Assembly (NCBI GenBank): GCA_016650295.1
Contig: JAENWA010000032.1
Coordinates: forward strand, 1-64,000
DNA from: Desulfuromonadales bacterium
GTDB lineage: Bacteria; Desulfobacterota; Desulfuromonadia; Geobacterales; Pseudopelobacteraceae
Length of the DNA stretch: 64,000 nt
Direction: 5' to 3'
Shown: in pieces, positions 34,255-45,375 of the stretch
Layout: every line of letters starts with the position of its first letter
How positions within the stretch are numbered: position 1 is the stretch's first letter
Notes under the pieces: generated by a model
Database searches by the model: none
Seen by the model: only the letters and a program-made list of their open reading frames with translations
Told to the model about the DNA's origin: nothing
Position numbers and translations under genes: made by a program

Positions 34255-34467
34255 ATGACAACAACACAAGAAGCAAAACGAAAAAAAACGTTTCCCATTG
34301 AGATTGAGGAAGACCTTCACAAGGCCCTCAAATTCAAGGCGATTGAATCGGATATGACGCTCCATGCCTATATTATCGAGGCGCTCAATTCTCGGGTTCG
34401 TGAGGATTCTGCTGCCTATGCTGGCAAGGGTAACGCACAAACTTCAAGCACGGGAGACAAACCATGA
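34255..34467 (+). CDS. Small ribbon-helix-helix (Arc-type) protein, possible controller
   Basis: This 70-residue protein is basic at the N-terminus and has an RHH-like core: TFPIEIEEDLHKALKFKAIE followed by SDMTLHAYIIEALNSRV. Arc/CopG-type dimers bind palindromic DNA through the beta strand. The ATG overlaps promoter spacing for a leaderless start, and the stop overlaps the methyltransferase ATG by four bases (ATGA). By position it could act as the controller of the restriction-modification system, in place of the usual HTH C protein; this is inference. A start further upstream at 34219 has no support. Confidence 0.65.
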   Translation: MTTTQEAKRKKTFPIEIEEDLHKALKFKAIESDMTLHAYIIEALNSRVREDSAAYAGKGNAQTSSTGDKP

Positions 34468-35417
34468 TCGCCGCCAGTCACCTGGACATTGGCCGGGTCG
34501 CGCATGAAAACCAGGCGGATGATGCTCCTGTGCGGATCATCCATGGTGATGTTCGTCAAGAGCTGGCCAACCTTGCCGATGAGACGTTTCACTGCTGCGT
34601 AACATCTCCGCCGTACTGGGGAATGCGTGATTACGGCTATGAGGGGCAGATCGGCGCGGAAAGCCGCATTCAGGACTATATCGAACATCTGGTCGCCGTG
34701 TTTCGTGAGGTACGCCGGGTGCTGCGCAGTGACGGTACACTCTGGCTCAATATCGGCAACACCTACACATCCGGCGGCAGAACATGGCGACAGTCCGACT
34801 CCAAAAATGCGGGACGCGCCATGTCGTATCGCCCCGATACACCGGAAGGACTCAAACCCAAAGACCTGATCGGTGTGGCCTGGATGCTGGCCATGGCCCT
34901 GCAACTTGACGGTTGGTATCTCCGTTCCGACATCATCTGGCACAAACCTAACTGCCAACCAGAATCCGTCAAGGACCGCGTAACAGTGTCTCACGAATAC
35001 CTGTTCATGCTTTCAAAGAGCGAGTCCTATTACTTTGATCAGGATGCCATCAAGGAACCGACTGCTGACGGCAAAACCCGCAAAAACAAACGGAGCATCT
35101 GGAGCATCAATACTGAACCCTGCAAGGAAGCTCACTTTGCGGTTTTCCCACGGGCCTTGGTGCAACCTTGTCTGCTCTCTGGTTCGCCGCATGACGGGCT
35201 GGTACTTGATCCGTTTTTCGGCAGCGGCACGGTTGGTGTGGTCGCGGTTGAAACCGGGCGGCGGTGTGTCGGGATAGAGCTGAAGGCCGACTATGTCGAG
35301 ATAGCGCGGCAGAGACTGCGCAATGCGCTACCGCCGCTCATGCCGGAACTTGCTGCTGCGGCTCCTCGAAGCGCCACGTCGCGTGAACGATACACGACGC
35401 CTTCATTAGGCCTTTGA
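34464..35417 (+). CDS. DNA methyltransferase, probably N4-cytosine (SmaI-type)
   Basis: This 317-residue protein has the catalytic motif TSPPYW (about residues 47-52) before the AdoMet motif DPFFGSGTVGVVAVETG (about 248), the beta-class order. SPPY is typical of N4-cytosine enzymes. IELKADYVEIARQRL closes the core. The gene converges on a restriction endonuclease resembling SmaI, so the likely target is CCCGGG; that target rests on the endonuclease similarity. Its last 80 bases overlap the 3' end of the endonuclease gene on the other strand. Confidence 0.85.
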   Translation: MIAASHLDIGRVAHENQADDAPVRIIHGDVRQELANLADETFHCCVTSPPYWGMRDYGYEGQIGAESRIQDYIEHLVAVFREVRRVLRSDGTLWLNIGNTYTSGGRTWRQSDSKNAGRAMSYRPDTPEGLKPKDLIGVAWMLAMALQLDGWYLRSDIIWHKPNCQPESVKDRVTVSHEYLFMLSKSESYYFDQDAIKEPTADGKTRKNKRSIWSINTEPCKEAHFAVFPRALVQPCLLSGSPHDGLVLDPFFGSGTVGVVAVETGRRCVGIELKADYVEIARQRLRNALPPLMPELAAAAPRSATSRERYTTPSLGL

Positions 35418-36114
35418 TCTGTAACTTTCTTTCACCACCCCCGTCAAAATATAGGCTGAAAAGGGCCTGCCCGTTTTCCTCCACGTAGCAGTATCCCGGC
35501 TTGGGGTACTGCCTGCTTTCCATCCGCATTTCAAAACGGCCATCCTTGGCCATTTCCAGAATGTTTTTCGGGATTTCCACAAGTTCATAGAGATAGTCAG
35601 GTGAACCCTTGCGGAGCGCCCGCAACACCAGAATACGGTTGATTCCCGCCAGGTTGTCAAGAAACTGCTGTCGCAGCCCGATCAAGTCGTCAAGATTATC
35701 ACCCCAATGACCGCCACCCAACTCCATGAATTTCGAGATATGAAGGGTTGAGAGGCGAATCCCCTTGGCCGCCTCGGTTTTCAGGGAAAATTTCTGTCCT
35801 GCAATGGACAGGTCATGACCACGTGTTCCCCGTGGCGCCAAAAGAGCCGCACAACCCGATGTCATCAATACCATTTCCAGCGCAAACTCAAACTTGTCCT
35901 TGGAAAAGGGCTCACGGGAAAAGCTGTGATGCAGGCGCAATACATCACCAAAATCCAGCAGCGAACCGTATGAAATGATGTCTGAATCAGGCGCCCGGTA
36001 TATCTCCCACGGTTGCAAGAACACCGATACCACACGATCAATCAGCTCAAGACGATAGTCACTCAGGTCGGGAATAGCAGCTAACAGCCTTTGAATACGT
36101 ACCTTACGATTCAT
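35338..36114 (-). CDS. Type II restriction endonuclease, SmaI-like
   Basis: This 258-residue protein matches my memory of the SmaI sequence in several blocks. These are GHDLSIAGQKFSLKTEAAKG (SmaI: GHDITI...LKTEAAKN), a KFMELGGGHW-type segment, and LVEIPKNILEMAK. The end LYFDGGGERKLQIKGL and CIVHATW is also shared. D101 with K112/E114 would form the PD-(D/E)XK-type site. It probably cuts CCCGGG. It is encoded convergently with its methyltransferase, with an 80-base overlap. No alignment was computed, so the specificity should be taken as likely, not proven. Confidence 0.8.
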   Translation of the reverse strand: MNRKVRIQRLLAAIPDLSDYRLELIDRVVSVFLQPWEIYRAPDSDIISYGSLLDFGDVLRLHHSFSREPFSKDKFEFALEMVLMTSGCAALLAPRGTRGHDLSIAGQKFSLKTEAAKGIRLSTLHISKFMELGGGHWGDNLDDLIGLRQQFLDNLAGINRILVLRALRKGSPDYLYELVEIPKNILEMAKDGRFEMRMESRQYPKPGYCYVEENGQALFSLYFDGGGERKLQIKGLMKASCIVHATWRFEEPQQQVPA

Positions 36115-36194
36115 TTGTCCACCTAATGATTGGGTTCATGCAAAAAAAATATCAACGATTCAGTCCAACAGGCAACGCCAACCGTTACTCCAAT

Positions 36195-36803
36195 CTACCC
36201 CACCCGATACCGTCCCGGACCTTCCTTCACCATATTCAACTCCGCCGGATCACGCTCGAATATTTCCCACAAAAGGAGCGTAATTCCGGGCAACGCCACC
36301 AGCGGCAGTTCCTCGTTCCAGGCGAAGATCTCGGCCCGCCCATACGCTCCTTCCACAAGGGCATAGCGTTCAACCAGATCGTTTTGCGGATCGACAAGCA
36401 GGTATTCCGGCACTCCGAAGCGTTCGTACAGTTGCAGCTTCAGGCGTTTGTCCATCAGGGGATTGGAAGGTGAAAGCACCTCGATGACAAGATCGGGGGC
36501 TCCCTGGATATTGGCTTCGAAAATCCTGCTTTTATTGCAGACTACCAGCACATCGGGCTGAACGATGTTGTAGTCGTCAAATACCACATCCGTCGGTGCA
36601 ATGAACGGGGTACAGGGTTTTCCCTTGAGCTGTTCGCGAATGGTGGAATAGAGGTTGCCGGTAAGCTTCTGGTGTTTGATGTTGGGGGCGGCGGTCATGT
36701 TATAGGCCTGACCGTTAATGATCTGCCAGCGCTCCGTCTCCGGCCAGTCCCGGTAGTCGTTCAATGAAAAACGGTGCGGTTCATTTTCTGACGGGAATGC
36801 CAT
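36195..36803 (-). CDS. Uma2 family (DUF820) endonuclease-fold protein
   Basis: This 202-residue protein has the Uma2 pattern: WQIINGQAYNMTAAPNIKHQ, FIAPTDVVFDDYNIVQPDVLVV, and then APDLVIEVLSPSNPLMDKRLKLQLY with GVPEYLLVDPQNDLVERY. The D...EVxS...K arrangement is a PD-(D/E)XK-like core. Uma2 proteins are abundant in cyanobacteria and their role is unclear. The start at 36803 (MAFPSENEPHRF) is chosen because GGAGG lies upstream with normal spacing. Confidence 0.83.
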   Translation of the reverse strand: MAFPSENEPHRFSLNDYRDWPETERWQIINGQAYNMTAAPNIKHQKLTGNLYSTIREQLKGKPCTPFIAPTDVVFDDYNIVQPDVLVVCNKSRIFEANIQGAPDLVIEVLSPSNPLMDKRLKLQLYERFGVPEYLLVDPQNDLVERYALVEGAYGRAEIFAWNEELPLVALPGITLLLWEIFERDPAELNMVKEGPGRYRVG

Positions 36804-36854
36804 ACTTGATCCTCCGTTGGAATTGATACGCAAAAAAACTGTTCAAGGTACCTG

Positions 36855-38582
36855 TTACCGGTTACTGATCAGCACTCTCCGTCCCGCTTCGCCCTTGACA
36901 ACCGGCCGAGGGTCCAGCAATGGCCGCAGGCCATTCAGTTCCCCTTTATTAAGGAACACCAGGACGTGCTTCTCGCTGCCCCATAGCGCCAGCAAGGCTT
37001 GCTGATCGGGAAACCAGGCCGTTTGGTCGCCCTGCCTGCTTCCAAACTCAAGTTCATCGATCTTGCCGGTCACCAGTACCCTGCGGCCGGTGTACCATGA
37101 GACCGCTTGCATCGGGCCATAGGTGACGATCGCTGTGTCCGGGCCGGCCAGTGCAGCGGCCTTCAGGGCCAGTTCGCGGGGAGACTCGGCGCGGGTGATC
37201 TCGCCCATGATCAGCCGCGGTACCAGGATTTCAAGCAGAAACGAACCGATACATAGTACCACGAACATCCGCATCGGATTTTTGCCGGTGCTATTCAAGG
37301 TTCCAAGCCCCTGGAACAGGAACAGTCCCCCCAACGTGACGACGGCCGCAACCGAAAAAGCCGGGGCGTGGCTGACAAACTGCGCCAGGGGGGCTGACCA
37401 GCCGGGGACACGGCTGCTCAGCAGAGCAGCTGCCTGGGGCAGCCGGGCATAGGCCAGGGCTGCCGCACCCAGTACCAGCAGAGCCAGACCGAGCAGCATG
37501 GCCGCCCCCTTCAGCTCCCTGCTGCGACCGGCCGAGAGCAGGTCGATGCGCTGGCCGATCAGCATGGCCAGGGGCGGGAAGATCGGCAGGATGTAGGGGA
37601 TCAGCTTGGAGCCTGATTTCGAGAAGAACAGGAATATGACGGCAATCCAGATCAGCAGGTACAGGCCGGCCCGCCCTTCCTCGTGGTTCCGGTCGCGCCA
37701 GGCCCTGACCAGTGCGCCGGGGATGAAGAACGACCAGGGCAGCATGGTGCCCAGCAACACCGGGACAAAGAACCAGAAGGGCTGGTTGCGGCCATGCACC
37801 GTGCTGGTGAAACGCTCGAAGTGCTCGTGGATGAAGAAGAAACGGGCAAACTCGGGGTTCTTCAGCGAGACCGCCACAAACCAGGGCGCCGCCACGGCCA
37901 GGAACAACAGCAGTCCGCTTGCCAGGCGCATCTCGGATAGCAGCCGCCAGCGCCGACTGAGCAGAAGATAGAAAAAGATGATGCCGGCCGGAAAGACCAT
38001 ACCGATCAGCCCCTTGGCCAATACGGCCAGGGCACTGAAGACGTAGAACAGGTACCAGGGCAGGGCTTTGGAACGGCGACCTTCGCGGCAGGTGGCTACT
38101 ATAAAGGAGCCCAGAGCAGCGGTCAGACAGAAGGTCAGCAGCATGTCGGTCAGAATGATGCGCGACTGCAGCACGAAACCGGCCGAAGTCCCCAGGATCA
38201 GGGCCGAGAACAGCGCAGCGCGGCGGCTGTAAAGCTTGCGAGCGATGATATAGGTCGCCAGTACCGTCAGCAGACCGCACAGGGCCGAGGGGAAGCGGGC
38301 GGCGAACTCGTTCTGGCCGAACAGCTTGAGAGAGGCGGCATTGATCCAGTACAACAGCGGCGGCTTTTCAAAATACTTGACGTAATTGAGGGTAGGGGTG
38401 ATCAGATCGCCCCGTTCCAGCATCTCGCGGGGGATTTCGGCGTAGCGTCCCTCGTCCGGGTCCATCAACGGTAACCCGCCCAGATATTGGAAAAAAGGAA
38501 TGCCGAGGCAAACGGCCAGTATCAGCAGGTCACGCAGCCAGCCGCCGGACCCGTTGCTGACAATAGGCTTGAGGTCTCTCAT
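36855..38582 (-). CDS. ArnT-like GT39-family glycosyltransferase
   Basis: This 575-residue polytopic protein has about 12 hydrophobic helices. The first loop carries MDPDEGRYAEIPREMLERGD, with the Asp-Glu pair that GT39/GT83 enzymes use, followed by YVKYFEKPPLLYWINA. Such enzymes move a sugar from undecaprenyl phosphate to lipid A, proteins or glycans on the outer face of the inner membrane. Whether it adds aminoarabinose is unknown, as no other arn gene is present. It overlaps the upstream U32 gene by four bases (ATGA). Confidence 0.85.
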   Translation of the reverse strand: MRDLKPIVSNGSGGWLRDLLILAVCLGIPFFQYLGGLPLMDPDEGRYAEIPREMLERGDLITPTLNYVKYFEKPPLLYWINAASLKLFGQNEFAARFPSALCGLLTVLATYIIARKLYSRRAALFSALILGTSAGFVLQSRIILTDMLLTFCLTAALGSFIVATCREGRRSKALPWYLFYVFSALAVLAKGLIGMVFPAGIIFFYLLLSRRWRLLSEMRLASGLLLFLAVAAPWFVAVSLKNPEFARFFFIHEHFERFTSTVHGRNQPFWFFVPVLLGTMLPWSFFIPGALVRAWRDRNHEEGRAGLYLLIWIAVIFLFFSKSGSKLIPYILPIFPPLAMLIGQRIDLLSAGRSRELKGAAMLLGLALLVLGAAALAYARLPQAAALLSSRVPGWSAPLAQFVSHAPAFSVAAVVTLGGLFLFQGLGTLNSTGKNPMRMFVVLCIGSFLLEILVPRLIMGEITRAESPRELALKAAALAGPDTAIVTYGPMQAVSWYTGRRVLVTGKIDELEFGSRQGDQTAWFPDQQALLALWGSEKHVLVFLNKGELNGLRPLLDPRPVVKGEAGRRVLISNR

Positions 38583-39805
38583 GGGGAGGTCTTCTCCCGC
38601 CTGAGCAGATCGAGCGGCTCGACCTTGAAAGGGAGACTGAGCGCGATGGTCTGGTTGGGGTTGGCAACAGCGATTTCACTTTCTCCCGGCGACAGGAGCG
38701 TCATGCCGCCGATGGTAATGTGGTCTGCGCGCATGGCCGGCCCGATGACTTCCAGCCGGTCGCCGGCCGAGATACGGTTGCGGACCGCGATCAGCGCCCG
38801 TCCGTCCGGCAGCAGATCCTGCACCACACCGACAAATTCGTGGCTGCGGAGATAGGCCGAGTCGTACTCCTGCCCCACCGCCTGCGGTTCGCCGAACAGG
38901 AAGCCGGTGGTGTAGCCGCGGTGGCTCATCTTGGCCAGTTCCTCCATCCACTCCGGCCGGCAGCGCCACCCAAGCGGGTCGGCCAGATATTCGTCCAGGG
39001 CCTGGCGATAGACCCGCAGCACCGAGGCCACGTAGTTGATCCCCTTCATGCGCCCCTCGATCTTCAGGGAGGCCACGCCGCTTTGCACCAAGGCCGGGAT
39101 ATGCTCCAGCAGGCACAGGTCGCGGGAGTTGAAGATAAAGGTGCCGGTCTCATCCTCCACCACCGGGAAATACTCGCCGGGACGTTGTTCCTCCACCAGG
39201 TGATAGCTCCAGCGGCAGGGGTGGGTGCATTCGCCCTGGTTGGCGTCGCGACCGGTCAGCATGCTGGAGATCAGGCAGCGGCCCGAGTAGGAGATGCAGA
39301 GCGCGCCATGCACAAAGGCCTCAAATTGCATGCCGGGGACCGCTGTCACCGTCTCGCGGATATTCTCCAGGGTCATCTCGCGGGCCATATTGATGCGGCC
39401 GATACCCAGGCGCTGCCAGAAGCGGGCACTGTGCAGGTTAATGGTATTGGCCTGGGTGGAGAGGTGCAGTTCACGCTCGGGAGAGATGCCGCGGACCAGC
39501 TCGATCACCCCGGGGTCGGCCACGATGTAGGCGTCGAAGGGCAGCGGGGCCACGCTCTTCAGATACGCCTCCAGGGCGGCCATCATCTCGTTGCGCGGGT
39601 AGCTGTTGACCGTCAGGTAGGCCTTGACACCGCGGAGGTGGCAGAGATCCAGCGCCGCACCCATTTCCTCCAGGGAGAAGTTGTCGGCCTTGTTGCGCAG
39701 ACCGAAGGAGTGACCTCCCAGGTAGACCGCGTCGGCGCCGTAGTGCAGGGCAATTTTCAGTTTTTCCATGTTGCCGGCCGGGGCCAGCAGTTCGGGTTTG
39801 GTCAC
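38579..39805 (-). CDS. Peptidase U32 family protein (TrhP-like)
   Basis: This protein of about 408 residues starts TKPELLAPAGNMEKLKIALH, the U32 signature, with YGADAVYLGGHSFGLR. The four-cysteine region is HGALCISYSGRCLISS and then GECTHPCRWSYHL, a probable iron-sulfur site. Its length fits the TrhP/YegQ-type group that helps hydroxylate tRNA uridine, shorter than the U32-DUF3656 protein at 12438. A GTG at 39805 is chosen as start because it matches the family's usual beginning; no strong Shine-Dalgarno is visible. It is coupled to the GT39 gene. Confidence 0.85.
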   Translation of the reverse strand: MTKPELLAPAGNMEKLKIALHYGADAVYLGGHSFGLRNKADNFSLEEMGAALDLCHLRGVKAYLTVNSYPRNEMMAALEAYLKSVAPLPFDAYIVADPGVIELVRGISPERELHLSTQANTINLHSARFWQRLGIGRINMAREMTLENIRETVTAVPGMQFEAFVHGALCISYSGRCLISSMLTGRDANQGECTHPCRWSYHLVEEQRPGEYFPVVEDETGTFIFNSRDLCLLEHIPALVQSGVASLKIEGRMKGINYVASVLRVYRQALDEYLADPLGWRCRPEWMEELAKMSHRGYTTGFLFGEPQAVGQEYDSAYLRSHEFVGVVQDLLPDGRALIAVRNRISAGDRLEVIGPAMRADHITIGGMTLLSPGESEIAVANPNQTIALSLPFKVEPLDLLRREKTSP

Positions 39806-39953
39806 GGGGTTTCCGGTTAGAGTTATTGGATGGATCGGGGTGCAGAATGCTATCACATTATACAGGTCAATAAAACCGAAACCTGTTACACTGAATCCGG
39901 CCGGCAGGAAAAACATAATAGCGCTTGTAACCATGCAAAAACACAGCTTTCAC

Positions 39954-39982
39954 TTGACAAATAACAGGTTATCGCTTTAATT
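39954..39982 (+). promoter_or_regulatory. Promoter ahead of the CpoB/YbgF-like lipoprotein gene
   Basis: TTGACA (39954-39959) and TTAATT (39977-39982) are separated by 17 bases, about 30 bases before the ATG at 40013. This lies in the divergent gap between the U32 gene and the lipoprotein gene. Confidence 0.5.
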
Positions 39983-40012
39983 GTGGGAAACAGCTATCAC
40001 ATGGGGGGAATT

Positions 40013-40738
40013 ATGGTGTCCGGCAGCAAGTGGATCGCATGTTGCATTTCATGTCTCGCGCTGACCGGTTGCGCAGCCAATGACCTGATGGTGAAGCGTC
40101 AGGCCGAGACGGACGCCAAGGTCGAACATCTGATCCAGTCCGCCAAGAAAAATGATCAGCGTTCAAATGAGCTGGCCGACCAGTTCAGAAACCAGGGTGA
40201 CCAGACCAAAGCTGCTGCCGCACAGTTCAAGCAGCTGGAGAATGCGGTCAGGGAAGTGCGTCAAACCCTGGATGAGCTCAATGCCCGTGTCACACTGCTG
40301 GCACTGCAGAATGCCACGCCCAAGATAGAAGTGGTCAATCAGGAACCCGCACTGAAAGGGAGGGATACCGGTCCGCCTGCGGAATACCTCAAGGCCTTCG
40401 GACTGTACAGCGCCAACAACTTTGCCGAGGCCATCCCGGCCTTCGAAGCTTTCATGAAAAACCATCCGCAGAGCGATTACGTTGCCAATGCCCTGTATTG
40501 GATCGGCGAATGTTACTACAGTATGTCTGACCTGCCCAAGTCAAAAGAAATCTTTTTCCGGGTGGCGGGGACCTATCCGAACAGTTCCAAGGCTCCGGAT
40601 GCCCTGCTGAAACTGGGATATACCCTTGCCGCCATGAAAGAGAAGGATAAGGCCACTGCCATCTTTGAAAGCCTGATCAAGTCGTACCCCAGCAGCCCTG
40701 CTGCGGCAAAAGCCCGAGAACGGCTGACTGCCAATTGA
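40013..40738 (+). CDS. CpoB/YbgF-like lipoprotein with TPR repeats
   Basis: This 241-residue protein has a lipoprotein signal ending CLALTGCAAND (lipobox LTGC). A coiled coil (about 30-85, QFRNQGDQTKAAAAQFKQLE) follows, then C-terminal tetratricopeptide units (YLKAFGLYSANNFAEAIPAF, NALYWIGECYYSMSDLPKSK, ALLKLGYTLAAMKEKDKAT). The layout matches CpoB/YbgF of the Tol-Pal system, which links peptidoglycan synthesis and outer-membrane constriction. The ATG at 40013 sits behind GGGGGG. No tol or pal gene is in the window. It probably shares an operon with the LysM gene downstream. Confidence 0.82.
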   Translation: MVSGSKWIACCISCLALTGCAANDLMVKRQAETDAKVEHLIQSAKKNDQRSNELADQFRNQGDQTKAAAAQFKQLENAVREVRQTLDELNARVTLLALQNATPKIEVVNQEPALKGRDTGPPAEYLKAFGLYSANNFAEAIPAFEAFMKNHPQSDYVANALYWIGECYYSMSDLPKSKEIFFRVAGTYPNSSKAPDALLKLGYTLAAMKEKDKATAIFESLIKSYPSSPAAAKARERLTAN

Positions 40739-40789
40739 ACTCTGCAGGTGAATCCTGCGCCAACTCATGAGTGAAACATTGAGGTGCCT

Positions 40790-41812
40790 ATGAAATCCCG
40801 ACTGAAGCTGTTACTGCTGGCGTTGACCCTGGCTGTGCCCTGTCTGGCCGTCGCGGCGGAGCAGTCTGACCTGACCATCTATGTCATCAAGCAGGGCGAT
40901 ACGCTCTGGGGGCTTTCGGAACGCTTCGTAAAGGATCCGAAATACTGGCCGGATATGTGGTCAAAAAACAGGGAGATCACCAACCCTCACGTGATCTACC
41001 CCGGCCAGAAGGCCCGCGTGTTCCCCGACCGGCTTGAATTTGTACCCAAAGAGGAACTGACCGGACAGAGTAAAAAGGAAACTGCTGCCGCATCCGCTGT
41101 ACCGGAGACCTTTTCTGAAGTCAGCGGTGAGCGTACCTATTCCGTACGCGGCAGCGAGGGTTTTATCCTTGAATCCGCGGCCAAACCGTCCGGCACTATT
41201 ATCAGCCTCCACAACAACCGCCACATTGGCGGGGACGACGATATCGTTTATACCGACATCGGCAAGGAACGCGGTGCCAGGGGGGGAGAGAAATTTTCCG
41301 TTTTCCGCCGGGACGCAAACATCAGTCATCCGGTTACCAATGAAATCCTGGGAACCAAGATCATCCCGCTGGGAACGATTCAGTTGACCGATCTTGAAAA
41401 AAATGCGTCCCGCGCCATTATCACCAAGGCCCATCAGGAAATCATTCCCGGGTCATATCTGCTTCCGGCCCTTGAAAACAACCGGCGCGAGATTTCGCTC
41501 AAGATGTCGTCAAAAGAGCTGAAAGGCTACATCGTTGACAGTTTCAGCGGAAGCAACATCATCGCGGCGGGCGACATTGTCTACATTGACTTGGGAAGAG
41601 TGCAGGGCGCCGAGCCGGGTAATATGCTCTACGTTGTTCGTGATGTCACCATCGATGCCAGTTACGCAACTGGATATACCGAAAAACTTCCTCAGGAACT
41701 GCTCGGGGCGCTGGTCATACTGGAGACCGGGGAGAAGACCGCCACGGCACTGATTGTCAAAAGTATCGATGCGATTTTCAGGGGCGACAAGCTGCTCAGC
41801 CAACCGAAATAA
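40790..41812 (+). CDS. LysM-domain periplasmic protein
   Basis: This 340-residue protein has a signal peptide ending LAVAAEQS and one LysM domain (about 28-78). The domain reads YVIKQGDTLWGLSERFVKDP and then NREITNPHVIYPGQKARVFP. The rest is beta-rich with no named domain I recognise. LysM binds peptidoglycan, so this is an envelope protein. GAGGTG lies five bases before the ATG at 40790. It follows the CpoB-like gene by 51 bases and ends at a strong terminator. Confidence 0.85.
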   Translation: MKSRLKLLLLALTLAVPCLAVAAEQSDLTIYVIKQGDTLWGLSERFVKDPKYWPDMWSKNREITNPHVIYPGQKARVFPDRLEFVPKEELTGQSKKETAAASAVPETFSEVSGERTYSVRGSEGFILESAAKPSGTIISLHNNRHIGGDDDIVYTDIGKERGARGGEKFSVFRRDANISHPVTNEILGTKIIPLGTIQLTDLEKNASRAIITKAHQEIIPGSYLLPALENNRREISLKMSSKELKGYIVDSFSGSNIIAAGDIVYIDLGRVQGAEPGNMLYVVRDVTIDASYATGYTEKLPQELLGALVILETGEKTATALIVKSIDAIFRGDKLLSQPK

Positions 41813-41831
41813 GCATCCTGTTACCCTTGAG

Positions 41832-41862
41832 AAAAAGACCGGCCCACGGCCGGTCTTTTTTT
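41832..41862 (+). terminator. Rho-independent terminator after the LysM gene
   Basis: The stem AGACCGGCC/GGCCGGTCT has a short loop, is preceded by A residues, and is followed by seven T residues. It lies just after the LysM stop and before dprA. Confidence 0.85.
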
Positions 41863-41905
41863 GCCAATTCTCTCTGTTTATCAGAGGCCCGGAGACCCTG
41901 GATTG

Positions 41906-42997
41906 ATGAAAGAGCTGCACTGGATAGGTCTTAAATCCATTCCCGGAATCGGCAATGTCACCTTCCGGAGACTGCTGGAGCGCTTTGAAACCCCCGAGGC
42001 GGTCTTATCCGAATCTTCCGCAGCGTTTGCAGGCTTCCGCGGAGTCAATCCGGGCGTGGTTGAGGCGATTACAAAAGGAACCTGGCGCAGCTTTGCCGAG
42101 TCGGAGTGTGACCGGCTGTCCGCCAGCGGGGCACGGCTGGTAACATTTACAGCAACCGACTATCCAAAATCGCTCTTTGAGATACCGGACCCGCCACCCT
42201 TTCTGTATGTACGCGGAGAACTGGGCAGTCATGAAACCGCCGTGGCCATCGTCGGCTCGCGGCGGGCCACCGCCTACGGGATTCAGACTACGACCCGACT
42301 GGCCGAAGCGCTGGCCGGTCATGGCATTACAGTTATCTCCGGCATGGCGCGCGGTGTCGATACAGCCGCACACAAAGCGGCGCTGGCCGCCGGCGGACGG
42401 ACGATCGGTGTACTGGGATGCGGCATCGACCGGGTCTACCCTCCTGAAAACCTCAAACTTTTCCGGGAGACGGCCGAGAAAGGCTGCCTGGTGTCGGAGT
42501 TTCCACTGGGCACCCTGCCGCTGGCCGAGAATTTCCCGCGCCGCAACAGGATCATCAGCGGGCTTTCGCGCGGTGTGCTGGTGGTGGAGGCGGCCGAGAA
42601 CAGCGGCTCGCTGATCACCGCCCAGTATGCGCTGGAACATGGCCGGGATGTCTTTGCCGTACCGGGCAACATCAGCTTTGCCACCAGCCGGGGCAGCAAC
42701 CGACTGATCAAACAGGGCGCAAAACTGGTGGATTGCGTTGAGGATATCCTGGAGGAACTGCCCGGCTATGGAGCCGCATCAGGGCACGCTGAACTGCCGG
42801 CGCCAGCGGCCCGCAGCTTTTCACTCACCCCGAAAGAGGCGGCCATCTACGAAGTTCTGGCCAGGTCGCCGCTGCATATCGACGACATCATCGCCCAAAC
42901 TGAATTGACAGCCGCCGAGGTTTCCTCTATGTTACTTCACCTTGAACTCAAGGGCGCGGTTCAGCCGCTGCCGGGGACACACTACTCCATTTCATAA
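41906..42997 (+). CDS. dprA: DNA-processing protein DprA
   Basis: This 363-residue protein protects incoming single-stranded DNA and loads RecA in natural transformation. An N-terminal helix-hairpin-helix (ELHWIGLKSIPGIGNVTFRR) is followed by the Rossmann-like core. The core includes VAIVGSRRATAYG, ISGMARGVDTAAHKAALAAG, TIGVLGCGIDRVYPPEN and NRIISGLSRGVLVVEAAENSGSL. It ends with a winged-helix C-terminal domain. The start at 41906 follows GGAG by about ten bases and matches the family start. topA follows after a short gap, an order common in many bacteria. Confidence 0.93.
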   Translation: MKELHWIGLKSIPGIGNVTFRRLLERFETPEAVLSESSAAFAGFRGVNPGVVEAITKGTWRSFAESECDRLSASGARLVTFTATDYPKSLFEIPDPPPFLYVRGELGSHETAVAIVGSRRATAYGIQTTTRLAEALAGHGITVISGMARGVDTAAHKAALAAGGRTIGVLGCGIDRVYPPENLKLFRETAEKGCLVSEFPLGTLPLAENFPRRNRIISGLSRGVLVVEAAENSGSLITAQYALEHGRDVFAVPGNISFATSRGSNRLIKQGAKLVDCVEDILEELPGYGAASGHAELPAPAARSFSLTPKEAAIYEVLARSPLHIDDIIAQTELTAAEVSSMLLHLELKGAVQPLPGTHYSIS

Positions 42998-43028
42998 TAT
43001 AAAATTACTCCAAGGGATACAGCACGTT

Positions 43029-45335
<2,307 letters not shown>

Positions 45336-45345
45336 ATTGTTATGA

Positions 45346-45370
45346 GGCGGGGCGAAAGCCCCGCCTTTTT
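45346..45370 (+). terminator. Rho-independent terminator of topA
   Basis: A perfect GGCGGGGC/GCCCCGCC stem with a GAAA tetraloop is followed by five T residues, ten bases after the topA stop. Confidence 0.92.
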
Positions 45371-45375
45371 CTTGC

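Noticed and set aside
30464-36114. Depletion of CCCGGG sites as a mark of the SmaI-like system
   Set aside because: CCCGGG occurs at several places, for example twice at 14681-14692 and once near 41447, so no avoidance is evident by eye.
38579-39934. Longer start for the second U32 gene
   Set aside because: The extra N-terminal residues do not fit the family start KPELLAPAG and have no ribosome site.
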